This document shows positions 19,353 through 29,093 of a stretch of 64,000 nt of DNA, in pieces; position 1 is the stretch's first letter; every line of letters starts with the position of its first letter. The notes beneath the pieces are model-generated. The model saw only the letters and a list, made by a program, of their open reading frames with translations, was not told where the DNA came from and made no database searches. The stretch is from Clostridiales bacterium. GTDB lineage: Bacteria > Bacillota > Clostridia > Lachnospirales > Lachnospiraceae. The translations under genes were made by a program, and so were the position numbers. The stretch covers positions 118,789-182,788 of the forward strand of contig JAJBVD010000077.1 of the NCBI GenBank assembly GCA_020859985.1, given 5' to 3'.

Positions 19353-20027
19353 TTAAACATGAAAATTCATTCCTTTCCATAACAATTCTGCAATTTCAAA
19401 ATCTTCAAGTGTATTTATATCAGTTGTTTCTATTTTTGATACAAAAAATGGTTGGCAGTTATTAGGATTAAGTCTTTTCTTTGTTTTTAATACTGCTCGT
19501 GTATGATTTGCATACATTCCCGTTGTTTCATAAATAATCTTTTCCATGGTATTGGAATTAGGTATTGTTCCATCAGAAAGATAATATGCTGGTTTTCCAT
19601 TTTTCCATTGATAAAACGCCTCTGCATAAACTCCTGCAACACTGTCAAGATCCATGTTATCCAACAACATCTGGATAGCTCCGTCTACAGAGGCAGGCTT
19701 TAAAAATGGTGCTGTCGGTATAACCTGTATCACGATATCGGAATCCGGATAATTTGACGCTTGCCAATAGGCAAGGTCATCTCCTGTTGCCAGATTCGTT
19801 GCGAGGTCTGCTGGTCTTTTTAAAGGTATAGCACCATGTTTTTTCCCTATAGCCAGTATTTCATCCGAATCACTGTCAACTACAACTTTAGAGACCAGAT
19901 TACTTTGTTTTGCAATTTCTATAGCATGACAAAACAATGGTTTGTCCCCAAGCATTCTCATGTTTTTAGATGGGACTCTATTACTTGTGCCCTTTGCGTG
20001 AACAAACGCAATAATATTCTCATTCAT
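19353..20027 (-). CDS. Acylneuraminate/ulosonate cytidylyltransferase (CMP-sugar synthetase)
   Basis: 224 residues. The N-terminal nucleotide-binding segment IAFVHAKGTSNRVPSKNMRM (compare the usual ARxGSxRxxxKN) and LGDKPLFCHAIEIAK identify the NeuA/KdsB-like family. VVDSDSDEILAIGKKHGA and VIQVIPTAPFLKPASVDGAI are family-typical. These enzymes transfer CMP to the anomeric hydroxyl of sialic acid, Kdo or relatives. The ATG at 20027 follows GAGGT and is 10 bp after the RraA-like stop. The HAKGTSNRVP variant departs from classical NeuA, suggesting a different keto-sugar substrate. Which ulosonic acid it activates cannot be read from sequence. Confidence 0.88.
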   Translation of the reverse strand: MNENIIAFVHAKGTSNRVPSKNMRMLGDKPLFCHAIEIAKQSNLVSKVVVDSDSDEILAIGKKHGAIPLKRPADLATNLATGDDLAYWQASNYPDSDIVIQVIPTAPFLKPASVDGAIQMLLDNMDLDSVAGVYAEAFYQWKNGKPAYYLSDGTIPNSNTMEKIIYETTGMYANHTRAVLKTKKRLNPNNCQPFFVSKIETTDINTLEDFEIAELLWKGMNFHV

Positions 20028-20037
20028 GAATTTTACC

Positions 20038-20718
20038 TCACCATCTTCCCACACGATTATTTAATTCTACAATATCATTCGTCTTATATATTTCTTCCCT
20101 TACCAGATTTTCCTTTTCCAAACGTGCAGTTGCAAGATTCAGCACATCTTCCACAAGCTCCTTCCTTATTACCATAACACCATCTGGATCTCCATAAATA
20201 TAGTCTCCCGGGCGAATCCATACATCCCCATGAATACCCGGTATAACAATCGGCACCTCATATTCCGTGATCTGCCATTTACTGTAAGCATCTGTTGGCT
20301 GTACTCCATCACAGAATAACCGAAAGCCATCTTCCTCTATCAGTTTCACATCTCTTGTTGGTGCGTCAACTACTGCACCGACCGCGCCGAATTTTCTGGC
20401 TATTTTCCCTGAAATATCTCCAAACTCAGCCACTTCCCGATATCCGCCAGATGAAATCACCTGAACACATCCCTGATAAAAATTCTGAAACATTTTCAGT
20501 CTGACTGTATCGTCAATATGTTTTTCATCCAAAACTCTTTCACCTCTGCAGGTAAATGCAGGTCCAAAAAGGACATCTTTGAAATTCCAAGCTGGTTTTA
20601 TCCCTTTCCTAAGCAAAAAAGGCTCTTTGACTTTCAAATCAAAAGTAAGGGCATCATAAACAACCCCACAATATAATCTTTTAAATTCAGCCACCATTTC
20701 TTCCATTGTCATCGTCAT
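20038..20718 (-). CDS. RraA-family protein, putative 4-hydroxy-2-oxo-acid aldolase
   Basis: 226 residues. RraA-fold hallmarks are GAVGAVVDAPTRDVKLIEED, which keeps the Arg-Asp pair used in class II aldolase members, and the C-terminal GDYIYGDPDGVMVIRKELVE. The family includes HMG/CHA aldolases, oxaloacetate decarboxylases and the RNase E inhibitor RraA. In this context an aldolase or decarboxylase acting on a pyruvate-derived keto acid is most likely. The start ATG follows AGGAGG and overlaps the end region of the upstream aldolase gene (stop at 20720), so both are coupled. The specific reaction is inferred. Confidence 0.8.
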   Translation of the reverse strand: MTMTMEEMVAEFKRLYCGVVYDALTFDLKVKEPFLLRKGIKPAWNFKDVLFGPAFTCRGERVLDEKHIDDTVRLKMFQNFYQGCVQVISSGGYREVAEFGDISGKIARKFGAVGAVVDAPTRDVKLIEEDGFRLFCDGVQPTDAYSKWQITEYEVPIVIPGIHGDVWIRPGDYIYGDPDGVMVIRKELVEDVLNLATARLEKENLVREEIYKTNDIVELNNRVGRW

Positions 20719-20719
20719 T

Positions 20720-22339
20720 TCATTTTTCCTCCTGTTCCTTATAATTTTTATAGAATGAGTCTGAAATAAACTCAACTTCCATATCCATAAAATACTTTCT
20801 CAAAAGATACAACACGGATTTATTTTTATACTCATTATTCTGTGTATGCTCAAAATGAGGTTTATAATAGTTCTCAACATTCTGCTTATAGCCATCAAAT
20901 CCAGCAACTTTCACGGAATTTTTCCCAATCATCTTAAGATAATGAAGAAACATAAGAACACTGTCTTCCGAAAAATCATCTGTATATTGCGTAAGTTCGC
21001 CGTAACTCAGCACATAATCAAATGAGTCCGTCGATCTGGTCAGGTTTGATGTGACAATTAATTCCTTTCGCTTATTTCTATCTGCATTGTATTCCATTTC
21101 ATATCGCTTGATATTCGTGTAAAAGGTATAATCGACATTCAAAAAATCCGGAGCAAAGTTAACGCAGATTACCACACTGTCCTCATCATGATTATTAATC
21201 TTATCTATGCACTGCTTAATTGAAGCGCCAGGAGCAACAACGATAACATTTTTGCTTAGTAGGGTCTTCCTAAGAAAATCCTCTTCGCTCCGCTCTTTGA
21301 AATCAGTATTCATATATGAACGATATAGCTTTTCTATATACTCTTCATCAAAAAGTTCCGCCTTATTCTTTTCAACTTGACCTAATATCGCCTGTATATC
21401 AGCTGTCTTTAATTTCCATTTTCCCATTAAATATTCCGCATACGTCCTATGGAGATTAAATTGACCTGAAAGAGCAAAGGGAATAGAATAACCCCATTGA
21501 TATTCTCTCTTATATTCCGCAACATAATTATCAATCGCATCATAAGCTGGAGCCAGATTATAATTTGTACCCCAACGATTATTCAAATGATCCATAATCT
21601 GCTCAATACATAGATTTCCAGGAATCCTTCCCATTCCAAGGAGCGAACCATCTATAGTAATATTTCTTGTGGGAGAAGCCGCACCGGCAAACTCTTGTGC
21701 CAAGCTTAAAGCCAAGCCCATATTTTCATGCAAATGAACACCTATTGTTATATCTGATGCAAGATTTTTTTCAACCAAAAGATACCGTTCAAGCAGATCA
21801 TTTACCCGCATCACACCAAACGTATCAACAATAGAGAACCCATATGGATGAAGTTCGTTGACCTTCCCTATGACCTGCAGGTACTCCTCATCAGTATAAA
21901 CATTATTATTTACCGGATTTATATATACCTTATATCCCTTTTCTATTAGTTCTTTTGCTGTATCAAGAGCCCATGTAAGACGGTGTCTTTTAAATGACAG
22001 CCGAACATATTCAACAGAACCATCATAAGGTTCTAACCCATGTAGATCAATAAAGTCCGCCATTACAGCGAACTTTGAATTTCCTCGATTCTCTGGCAGT
22101 ATTCTTTTTACATCTTCCATGCTATAATACTTAGCTACGTCAAGGGAACATGGCTCATTATGTAGAAAACCCACTTCGATAATATCTATATTAGCATCAA
22201 CAAGTTTTTTAATTATATATTTTATTGCAGCTTCTCCAAAATTCCCACCATTCAAATGTGCTCCATCCCTTAAAGTACAATCAAGCAACCTGATATGCTT
22301 TTCATTAAAGCAAACATCCTCCGATTTACTCATCGCCAT
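20720..22339 (-). CDS. DRE-TIM (HMGL-like) aldolase with extra C-terminal domain
   Basis: 539 residues. The N-terminal two-thirds is an HMGL-like TIM barrel with LLDCTLRDGAHLNGGNFGEA, VEYVRLSFKRH and the metal-ligand motif GVHLHENMGLALS, as in 4-hydroxy-2-oxovalerate aldolases. After a linker, residues about 375-530 form a second domain with VIVVAPGASIKQCIDKINN and NFAPDFLNVDYTFYTNIKRY, which resembles DUF115/MptE-like regions of surface-glycan proteins. DRE-TIM aldolases join pyruvate to an aldehyde to give a 4-hydroxy-2-oxo acid, the chemical class of Kdo and sialic acids. A GGAGG site precedes the ATG. It opens the putative CMP-ulosonate module. Confidence 0.85.
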   Translation of the reverse strand: MAMSKSEDVCFNEKHIRLLDCTLRDGAHLNGGNFGEAAIKYIIKKLVDANIDIIEVGFLHNEPCSLDVAKYYSMEDVKRILPENRGNSKFAVMADFIDLHGLEPYDGSVEYVRLSFKRHRLTWALDTAKELIEKGYKVYINPVNNNVYTDEEYLQVIGKVNELHPYGFSIVDTFGVMRVNDLLERYLLVEKNLASDITIGVHLHENMGLALSLAQEFAGAASPTRNITIDGSLLGMGRIPGNLCIEQIMDHLNNRWGTNYNLAPAYDAIDNYVAEYKREYQWGYSIPFALSGQFNLHRTYAEYLMGKWKLKTADIQAILGQVEKNKAELFDEEYIEKLYRSYMNTDFKERSEEDFLRKTLLSKNVIVVAPGASIKQCIDKINNHDEDSVVICVNFAPDFLNVDYTFYTNIKRYEMEYNADRNKRKELIVTSNLTRSTDSFDYVLSYGELTQYTDDFSEDSVLMFLHYLKMIGKNSVKVAGFDGYKQNVENYYKPHFEHTQNNEYKNKSVLYLLRKYFMDMEVEFISDSFYKNYKEQEEK

Positions 22340-22391
22340 CTATTTTCCTCCATAATATCATGGTATAAAGCGTTGATAATACCACATAGTC

Positions 22392-23858
22392 CTATAGTTT
22401 TACAGTAATTGTCTTCAAGGCAGAAGCCATAGTTTTCCTTTTAATGAATACTATTACTAGAATAATAGCCAAAAGAATATACCTAACCATTGATTTTTGC
22501 TTATATAAAAGTAAACAAAATAACGAAACAATGGCAAGACCAATAAATACAATTCGAAACATATGCAAATCATAAATGTCATTAAAGTCTACAGTATTTT
22601 TCTTACAAGCTCGAATTGAAAAATTATAAATACAAATGGATATGGCAATATAACCAACAACAGTTGTATACGCAGCAACAATAAAGCCAACTTTTGGTAT
22701 CAAAAGTGCATTCAATATAATATTTACAACAGCACCAAATATAGAAGCGGAGGCAATCTGTTTAGATTTTTCAAAACAAAATAAAACGGTTCCCCAAAGC
22801 CCGTATGCAAACGCGTAACAAGTTGCAAAAATGACTGGGGGAATAATCCATACTGCTTTCAGATACTCTTTTGTTCCTAAAAGACAGATAATTTCAGGGG
22901 CAACTAGCATTGCAATTCCTGATAAAGCAGCAACAATAATTGTCAAAATATTTATAGTTTGTTTGATTCTACTATATCCCCTCTTTTCAAAAGTTCGATA
23001 AAACCAAGGGGTTAAAGCATTATTAATTCCAGTTGTCAATATTGTCATTACCAGAGAAATCTGATATGCCAAAGAATATATACCAGCATCTCCCGCACCA
23101 CAATAATAGTTAATCATAACGCGATCTGACTGACCAAGCATAATCTGAGACAAATAGTGAGGAATAAGTGGAACCGAAATTTTTAAGGCATATGAGCAAT
23201 ACTCCTTTTTAACTTTACAACGTCCCCGGTATAAATTCTTTATATAAAAAAAGCCTCCTACGGCTAATATAGAAATTACATATCCATAAATAAGACCCTC
23301 ATAGCCACAACCGACCGAAATAACAAGAAAAATTCCAATTATCGGCATTAAAAGAGAATTAATGAGTGTAGCAATAATTAATGCCTTATACTTATATTTC
23401 AGTCTCTGCTGATACGACCAGAACAGGAAAGCCGGGTTGAAAAATGCAACAACAAACATAAGAATAGAGAGCTTATAAGGTAAGCCAATTGCTGCTCCAA
23501 TCACCGGATATATAGCTGTAAAAAGCACTGCTAAAACAAAGGTCGCTAGATTACCCATTAATTGAAGAGAGCTGGTATATACATAACCGTCATCTTTGAA
23601 TTTTAACATACCATTATAATATGGCGTATTTGGAAGGCTCAACGTAGCTATTATAACAGTAATATTACACCACGTAAGGAAAACAGAATAAAATCCGTAT
23701 TCCTCCGTTGATAGTATTCTTGTATAAACAGGAGTAGTAAGAAATTGTATTCCTCTTTGCAATACGTTACAAATCATAAACCAAATTCCTGCTTTTATAG
23801 TCGGCGACATCTTACTATATTTAGACAAATATTCACGCAATATTTTCATCACATTCAT
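22392..23858 (-). CDS. Wzx-type polysaccharide flippase
   Basis: 488 residues with about 12-14 hydrophobic segments. The N-terminus, AGIWFMICNVLQRGIQFLTT then PVYTRILSTEEYGFYSVFLT, is typical of the polysaccharide-biosynthesis (MOP superfamily) flippases. It moves undecaprenyl-linked repeat units across the membrane. It belongs to the Wzx/Wzy pathway together with the polymerase at 26292-27620 and the initiating transferase at 30261-31103. A GAGG site lies 4-5 nt before the ATG. It is AT-rich like its neighbours. The 230 bp between it and the next upstream gene contain no ORF that I believe. Confidence 0.92.
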   Translation of the reverse strand: MNVMKILREYLSKYSKMSPTIKAGIWFMICNVLQRGIQFLTTPVYTRILSTEEYGFYSVFLTWCNITVIIATLSLPNTPYYNGMLKFKDDGYVYTSSLQLMGNLATFVLAVLFTAIYPVIGAAIGLPYKLSILMFVVAFFNPAFLFWSYQQRLKYKYKALIIATLINSLLMPIIGIFLVISVGCGYEGLIYGYVISILAVGGFFYIKNLYRGRCKVKKEYCSYALKISVPLIPHYLSQIMLGQSDRVMINYYCGAGDAGIYSLAYQISLVMTILTTGINNALTPWFYRTFEKRGYSRIKQTINILTIIVAALSGIAMLVAPEIICLLGTKEYLKAVWIIPPVIFATCYAFAYGLWGTVLFCFEKSKQIASASIFGAVVNIILNALLIPKVGFIVAAYTTVVGYIAISICIYNFSIRACKKNTVDFNDIYDLHMFRIVFIGLAIVSLFCLLLYKQKSMVRYILLAIILVIVFIKRKTMASALKTITVKL

Positions 23859-24088
23859 ATAACCTCTATCATACCAAACTCTAAAATCGAGATACTATAC
23901 GAAAAACAAATCTGATTTATTCATAGCTATTTCGCATATAAAAAGCAAATAGCTGTACTTCCACTTTCAGTCTCAATCATAGTAATCTGACTAATCATAA
24001 TATATGCATAAAGACTATTATACTATCGTAAATATAGATTTTAAATATTAATCAAAATCTCTCTATACATAACTCTACTTTAAAGTGT

Positions 24089-25204
24089 TTATTTAACCTC
24101 CTTTGCAATTAATTTCATGGCCTCATCAAGAGTTTTAGGAAGCACTAAATACTCTGGATAATCATTTGCATACTTCTCAAGAAAATCCAAATTATAAGTA
24201 CTAACAAGTGACATTCTTTTCGGAATACACTTATAAAGCATCACAGATTTCATTTTTTTAGAAAATATAAGAGATGCTCCAATAACTGAACCTTATGTTA
24301 TAGTAACTAATGTCATTTTCGAATCGTCGGGCATATTCATAGCGATTACTTCCCATAGAATTCCTTGTATAGAAGCAGTATCGTATTTGCCTTCAAATCG
24401 ATTATTACGTGTCCTTGGATGCAATTTAATTAAAAAATTATTTTTTCCGACTAAGCCAGCTAACTGGTTGACAATGTCCATGTCACTGTTATCACCAGCC
24501 TGTTGGTAAATACAATCTTCAAAATAAATTAATTTTTTCCCCTCATACTCCTTTGCGGCAAGATCATAACAAAATACATCATTAATTAATTTCTTAAGAG
24601 CCGGATATCTGTCAAAGTCTGGTTTTTCAATTTTTTTAACAGGAAACGGTGGATTCCACATCATCATGTCTGGCTCAAACACATATATGTCTTTAACCAT
24701 ATTCCTAGCAAGCTTAACATTCGAAACCTTTTGAGCAACCGATTCACATAAAACGCGCCATCCGTTCAAGTTTTCAAACTCCATATCACTAAATGCTTTT
24801 GTATAGCTTCCATACCCTTCTTCTATAAAATGAACATTAATATTCTTTCCTACCAATCCGTTTTCCCTAACTATAGCACTCGTTAAACATTCAGCATGCA
24901 ATGTGTAAATATCTGTATAGTCCAAAGCAAGTTGATCTGTATATTTTCTACAACCCATAAACATACATTTTATTTTCTTACAATATGGACCTATTTTTCG
25001 TGAATCATCATAGCAGTCATATGTATTGAAATAATATACATTACGAAATAGGTTCCATTTTTTTAACCTTTCAGTCCTATCATCAGATCCAGGAGTTCGA
25101 TTATTAAGAATTATATCAACATCCTCATGCGAAAACATTTGCATCTTCATCACAATAGCGACAAAAGTCGTATATACGTTATCGCAAATAAAAATCTTGC
25201 TCAT
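24089..25204 (-). pseudogene. Sialyltransferase-like (GT52/polysialyltransferase type) gene with in-frame stop
   Basis: The frame starts MSKIFICDNVYTTFVAIVMK. It contains NVHFIEEGYGSYTKAF and NFLIKLHPRTRNNRFEGKYD, which match the D/E-D/E-G and HP motifs of bacterial sialyltransferases. At 24293-24295 a TAA interrupts VTIT-stop-GSVIGASLIFSKKM; the same frame then stays open for 67 codons to a second TAA at 24089-24091. A single change from a Ser codon such as TCA would restore a Ser-rich motif that the family needs. The intact protein would have about 371 residues. It probably transferred the CMP-activated sugar made by the module at 18811-22339. Confidence 0.75.
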
Positions 25205-25261
25205 TTAAAGTATATTCCCCTTTTAAAAAATCATTTTCTCATTTAGCTTTAATTTAAATAG

Positions 25262-26311
25262 CTATCGTCCGAATAGAAGTTTATTCAAATATGGAAGCTT
25301 TGTTTTAATTATGATAGAAATTAAAATACTTCCCATTACACATGTTACCATCGACAAAAAAGAATCTATAATCCTATTTTCAAGCAAAGTAAAATACAAG
25401 AAGCCACTCAACAAATATATTTGTAAGGTATACTGGCCTAATTTTGCTATTAAATTATAAATTGTCAAATCTTGAATTTTCTTTAGGGATAAAACCCTAT
25501 ATAAACATCCTGTTCCAAGAATTGGGACAATAAATTTACAATGTACAGTGTATAGCAAAAATATTATCGTATATAATGTTCTAGGAGCATTACCTACTAA
25601 TCTATTAATCATTATTAATCTGTTTTCGCTTGCGTATTGATAAATAACCATAGAAATGGGATAAAGAATGCAGCATAAATCCAGAATTATTTCTTTATAT
25701 TTTTTTATAGTTTCAATTATTTTAATTCTAACTGCTAATGCAAATCCAAGAAAATAAAAAGGCAAAAATGATGCCTCATTACTAAATTTTGTATTGTCAA
25801 TAAAATGTATGACACTAAAAGACAGAGATATAAATACTCCACCTATAATTACAAAAGAGTATGTCAGCTTATCAGAGATATTTTTTATTATACGAGCGGA
25901 TATATTTACACTCAAATAAACACTTAAATCAGCTATCAGCAAGCATCTGAGAAACCAAATTTTACCCCCTCCACAAATTTGCTTAAAATAAATTAGCAAT
26001 GAAATTTTTTGATTATAGACTAAAATATTAATAAGTAGCCAAATTAGGTACGGAATTCCAAGACTCAAAAATCTTTTTTTTATCCATTTTCCTTTTATAT
26101 AATTAACATCTTTTTTCCCTACAAGATAACCGCTAATCATGATGAATGCTGGCATATGAAAAGAATAACATATTTTAAACAATATATTATTACTATAGTT
26201 TTCTGGCGCATATATATCAACAATAATATGGCCTAAAACAACTAATATAATAAGAATTCCTTTCATTGCATCTAATATTTTATTTCTTTTTTTATCCAAC
26301 TCTAATCTCAT
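25262..26311 (-). CDS. Acyltransferase family 3 membrane protein
   Basis: 349 residues with about 10 membrane segments. The N-terminal signature KRNKILDAMKGILIILVVLG followed by HII, and CYSFHMPAFIMISGYLVGKK, identifies the acyltransferase-3 (OafA/NeuD-unrelated, membrane O-acetylase) family. It probably O-acetylates the polysaccharide repeat unit. The chosen ATG at 26311 is about 8 nt after GGCGGA; an alternative ATG lies at 26320. The gene overlaps the end of the upstream polymerase gene by 20 bp, so both are translated from one transcript. Substrate is unknown. Confidence 0.85.
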   Translation of the reverse strand: MRLELDKKRNKILDAMKGILIILVVLGHIIVDIYAPENYSNNILFKICYSFHMPAFIMISGYLVGKKDVNYIKGKWIKKRFLSLGIPYLIWLLINILVYNQKISLLIYFKQICGGGKIWFLRCLLIADLSVYLSVNISARIIKNISDKLTYSFVIIGGVFISLSFSVIHFIDNTKFSNEASFLPFYFLGFALAVRIKIIETIKKYKEIILDLCCILYPISMVIYQYASENRLIMINRLVGNAPRTLYTIIFLLYTVHCKFIVPILGTGCLYRVLSLKKIQDLTIYNLIAKLGQYTLQIYLLSGFLYFTLLENRIIDSFLSMVTCVMGSILISIIIKTKLPYLNKLLFGR

Positions 26312-27620
26312 TATTTGCATTCCGCCTATATATCTTGAGTTTGCTTTCTGCCATTGCCAAATATATCCAAAATAAAAAATAATAGAGTTCAGGAACTGAT
26401 ACAAGCATCATTCCAAACATACTTAAAATAGCAATAATCAAGTATCCTACTTCTCTATCTCTTATCTTCCATAAACTAATAGTTAATTTCACTATATAAA
26501 AGAATAATGGACCTGTACCAAGTAAACCAACATTTACTAATAATGTTGTAAACAAATCAGTACTTCTACACTCTCCCCACCCCACACCTGTAATTGGGAA
26601 TTTTAAAAATGCCTTCATATTCACTTGTATCTGCTCCATCCTTACAGCACCGGAAGAATTTTTTGTATCCTGATTACCTCGTTGAAATAACTTGTTAAGC
26701 ATCAGTATAATATTATTATAAATGTAAGCATTCATAAAAAACATTATTATTAATAATATAGCTATCAATAGCAAAATTATGAAAAATCTTTTTCTATTAA
26801 TTTTGAACCTACTCTTTAAGTTACAAAAAAATATGAACAAAGTCACTATTAAAGCAATAATAAGCCCTACGTAAAAAGAAGACGAACTATTCTGTACAAC
26901 AATAGCTATATTCATGCATATGCATAAAAGCGAAAACAAATTAAAATCTTTCAGAAATATATTTACATGTCTAATAAATAACGGTAAAACAAAAAGTGAC
27001 AGCATAGAAGGTTCCAGAAAAGTAGATGAAATTCTTGCTCCAGCTATTGTATAGCTTGCATTAGAATGATAACGATAGGTTATGTTGACTAATTCTATAG
27101 GAATAACCAACTGAAGTAATCCAAGAATTAGTACTATGAGATATGAGTAATCTAAAGCTTTTTCAATTTTAGAGTACGATATCCATTCTTTTATTATGGC
27201 CATATACAACATAACATAGCATGCATACGCAGCAATTAAATAAATTAGTTGCGTATATTGATTCAGTCCAACTTTCACATAATCCCAAACTCCTTCTATA
27301 GTATGTATAATAACCCCCTTGTTTTGCACAAAAGGCGTTACCATTAATGATAATGTTGCGTATATTACAAAAAAAGAAATTAAATTAAACCTTTTTAGTT
27401 CAATAATGCCATTTTTATTAGTCAATTTTATTAATGTGCGAAGTAAACAGACACAAAGCATAAAATAATATACATTAATACTATTATTTCCGATGTTTAT
27501 TGCTGTAACAGTGGTAAAAGAAGAAAAAACAATAAAAGTAAGCAAACAATGCTCATAACTCATAAAAAACATACCCAATATTAAGGGAACTGTAATCCAT
27601 CCAATTATTGTAATTTCCAT
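26292..27620 (-). CDS. O-antigen/capsule polymerase (Wzy-like)
   Basis: 442 residues, very hydrophobic, with about 11-12 membrane segments and a larger loop before the last third (NKLFQRGNQDTKNSSGAVRM). After the loop comes FLKFPITGVGWGECRSTD, a pattern seen in the Wzy_C/O-antigen ligase group. Such proteins polymerise lipid-linked repeat units outside the membrane. Sequence conservation of Wzy is low, so the call rests on topology, the loop motif and position between the flippase, glycosyltransferase and acyltransferase genes. ATG at 27620 follows GAGG by 10 nt. Confidence 0.82.
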   Translation of the reverse strand: MEITIIGWITVPLILGMFFMSYEHCLLTFIVFSSFTTVTAINIGNNSINVYYFMLCVCLLRTLIKLTNKNGIIELKRFNLISFFVIYATLSLMVTPFVQNKGVIIHTIEGVWDYVKVGLNQYTQLIYLIAAYACYVMLYMAIIKEWISYSKIEKALDYSYLIVLILGLLQLVIPIELVNITYRYHSNASYTIAGARISSTFLEPSMLSLFVLPLFIRHVNIFLKDFNLFSLLCICMNIAIVVQNSSSSFYVGLIIALIVTLFIFFCNLKSRFKINRKRFFIILLLIAILLIIMFFMNAYIYNNIILMLNKLFQRGNQDTKNSSGAVRMEQIQVNMKAFLKFPITGVGWGECRSTDLFTTLLVNVGLLGTGPLFFYIVKLTISLWKIRDREVGYLIIAILSMFGMMLVSVPELYYFLFWIYLAMAESKLKIYRRNANNEIRVG

Positions 27621-27687
27621 CAAGCACTATACCTCAAATCATTAAATTTATTATTAAAAATATCGTTTATAAAACAGGAAGAAAATA

Positions 27688-28721
27688 TTACTGTTGAAAT
27701 AATGTATTATATAATAATTCTGCTGAACATTCCCAAGAATATTTAGCCAAGGGATTATTTCCTCTTTCTTTCTTGTTTTTTATAAGTTCTGAAAAATCAT
27801 ATTCATAATTATATGGATCAATATATATTGCCCTATTTTCATATACCTCATGCATAACTTCTATGTCTGATACTATAATTTCCTTTGCGCCAGCACTAAG
27901 TGCTTCCATTGGCGGAATGCCAAAACCTTCGTAAAATACCGGGAACAAAAATGCTTCGCAATCCCTCATCAATGTCTTTGCCTCTTCATCTTTTACATAT
28001 CCAATCAATTTCAAATTATCTGGGCATTCAAATCCTAAACCATTTGCAAATACAGTATTATTAACTGAACCTGCGACAATAAATAGCTTAGTGTAATTTT
28101 TCTTTGCAACCTCAGCAATCCATTTTAAATTTTTATTTGGTTCTATACTGCATATTGAAAAATAGTACTTTTGTTTCTCTAAATTTAATTTTTTTATAAT
28201 AGAATTGTCATATTCAATATTGACATAATGTTGCCATGCATCTGGAATTACAACTATTTTTTTTCTTCGATTGGATAATATTTTTTTATTTCTTTTTTTG
28301 AAAACTCTGAAACCGTTATTATTTTTCTTGCTCTTTTTGCAATGTTACTAATTATTAATCTATACCATATTATAAATCTTTTTTTATAAAACTGCGGTGT
28401 AGCTCTAATTTTAACATCATGTACCGTGACATAGTCTGGAGATATTAATGGTGCCATATTACACAAATTTAAGGAAAGAGCATTCTCTTTTTTAACATAT
28501 ACAGGAAAAGATATTTGTTCCCACATTCTATTATGTAATTTTCCAATCCGTTTTACTTTAATATTATTAAACTTTGGTAAGTCGTTTAATTCAGGTGGAA
28601 CAGCTATTTCAATTTCATTTGGCTTTACCAATTTATCTAATTCTTTACATATTTCTCTAGCATATCTTTCCACTCCAGTAATTTTATGAAGCAAAAATCT
28701 TCCATTAATTATTACTTTCAT
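27688..28721 (-). pseudogene. Glycosyltransferase family 1/4 gene, frameshifted at an A8 tract
   Basis: The first frame (from 28721, GAGGAAG site) starts MKVIINGRFLLHKITGVERY and covers the acceptor-binding half, ending YYPIEEKK-stop. The other frame continues directly with IVVIPDAWQHYVNIEYDNS, then SICSIEPNKNLKWIAE and the donor site EGFGIPPMEALSAG (E-x7-E). The joint is a run of eight A on the minus strand (28257-28264): one more A, or two fewer, restores a ~344-residue glycosyltransferase. With only the tract altered and no other damage, this is either a recent mutation, a phase-variable switch or a sequencing error. Confidence 0.85.
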
Positions 28722-29093
28722 CTTATTCTTCCTCTGTCTAGCTGTGATATCACAAATTCATAATAAAATGAATTTTGCTTTCATGACTTATAGTCTATAA
28801 CCTTGAAAGTACTGCCAAAATAAATTTGCTCTAAGATTGTATTATTTTTAGTCAATAGACAACCTATCTATCGTCAATCTTCCTTGAAAATCAATTTTTA
28901 ATAATTTATTCATCGTATGTCCATTATTGATTTTTATTTATGATAAAATCAATCCTTTTCTAAATATTTTTAAAATTCTATTTTTACACATTCTTTCCAA
29001 GCTATTTTGGACATTGTTATTCGTCTACCAGGATTTGGAGAAAAGGAAATTCCGGAGTGCGCCAAACAATATTATTTTTCACATATTTCTCTT
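28722..29093. other. AT-rich gap without a recognised gene
   Basis: About 370 bp between two glycosyltransferase genes, mostly AT-rich. A GC-richer patch at about 29005-29075 stands out. An open plus-strand frame starts there but runs antisense into the glycosyltransferase, so I do not accept it. It may be a scar of a deleted gene. Confidence 0.5.
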
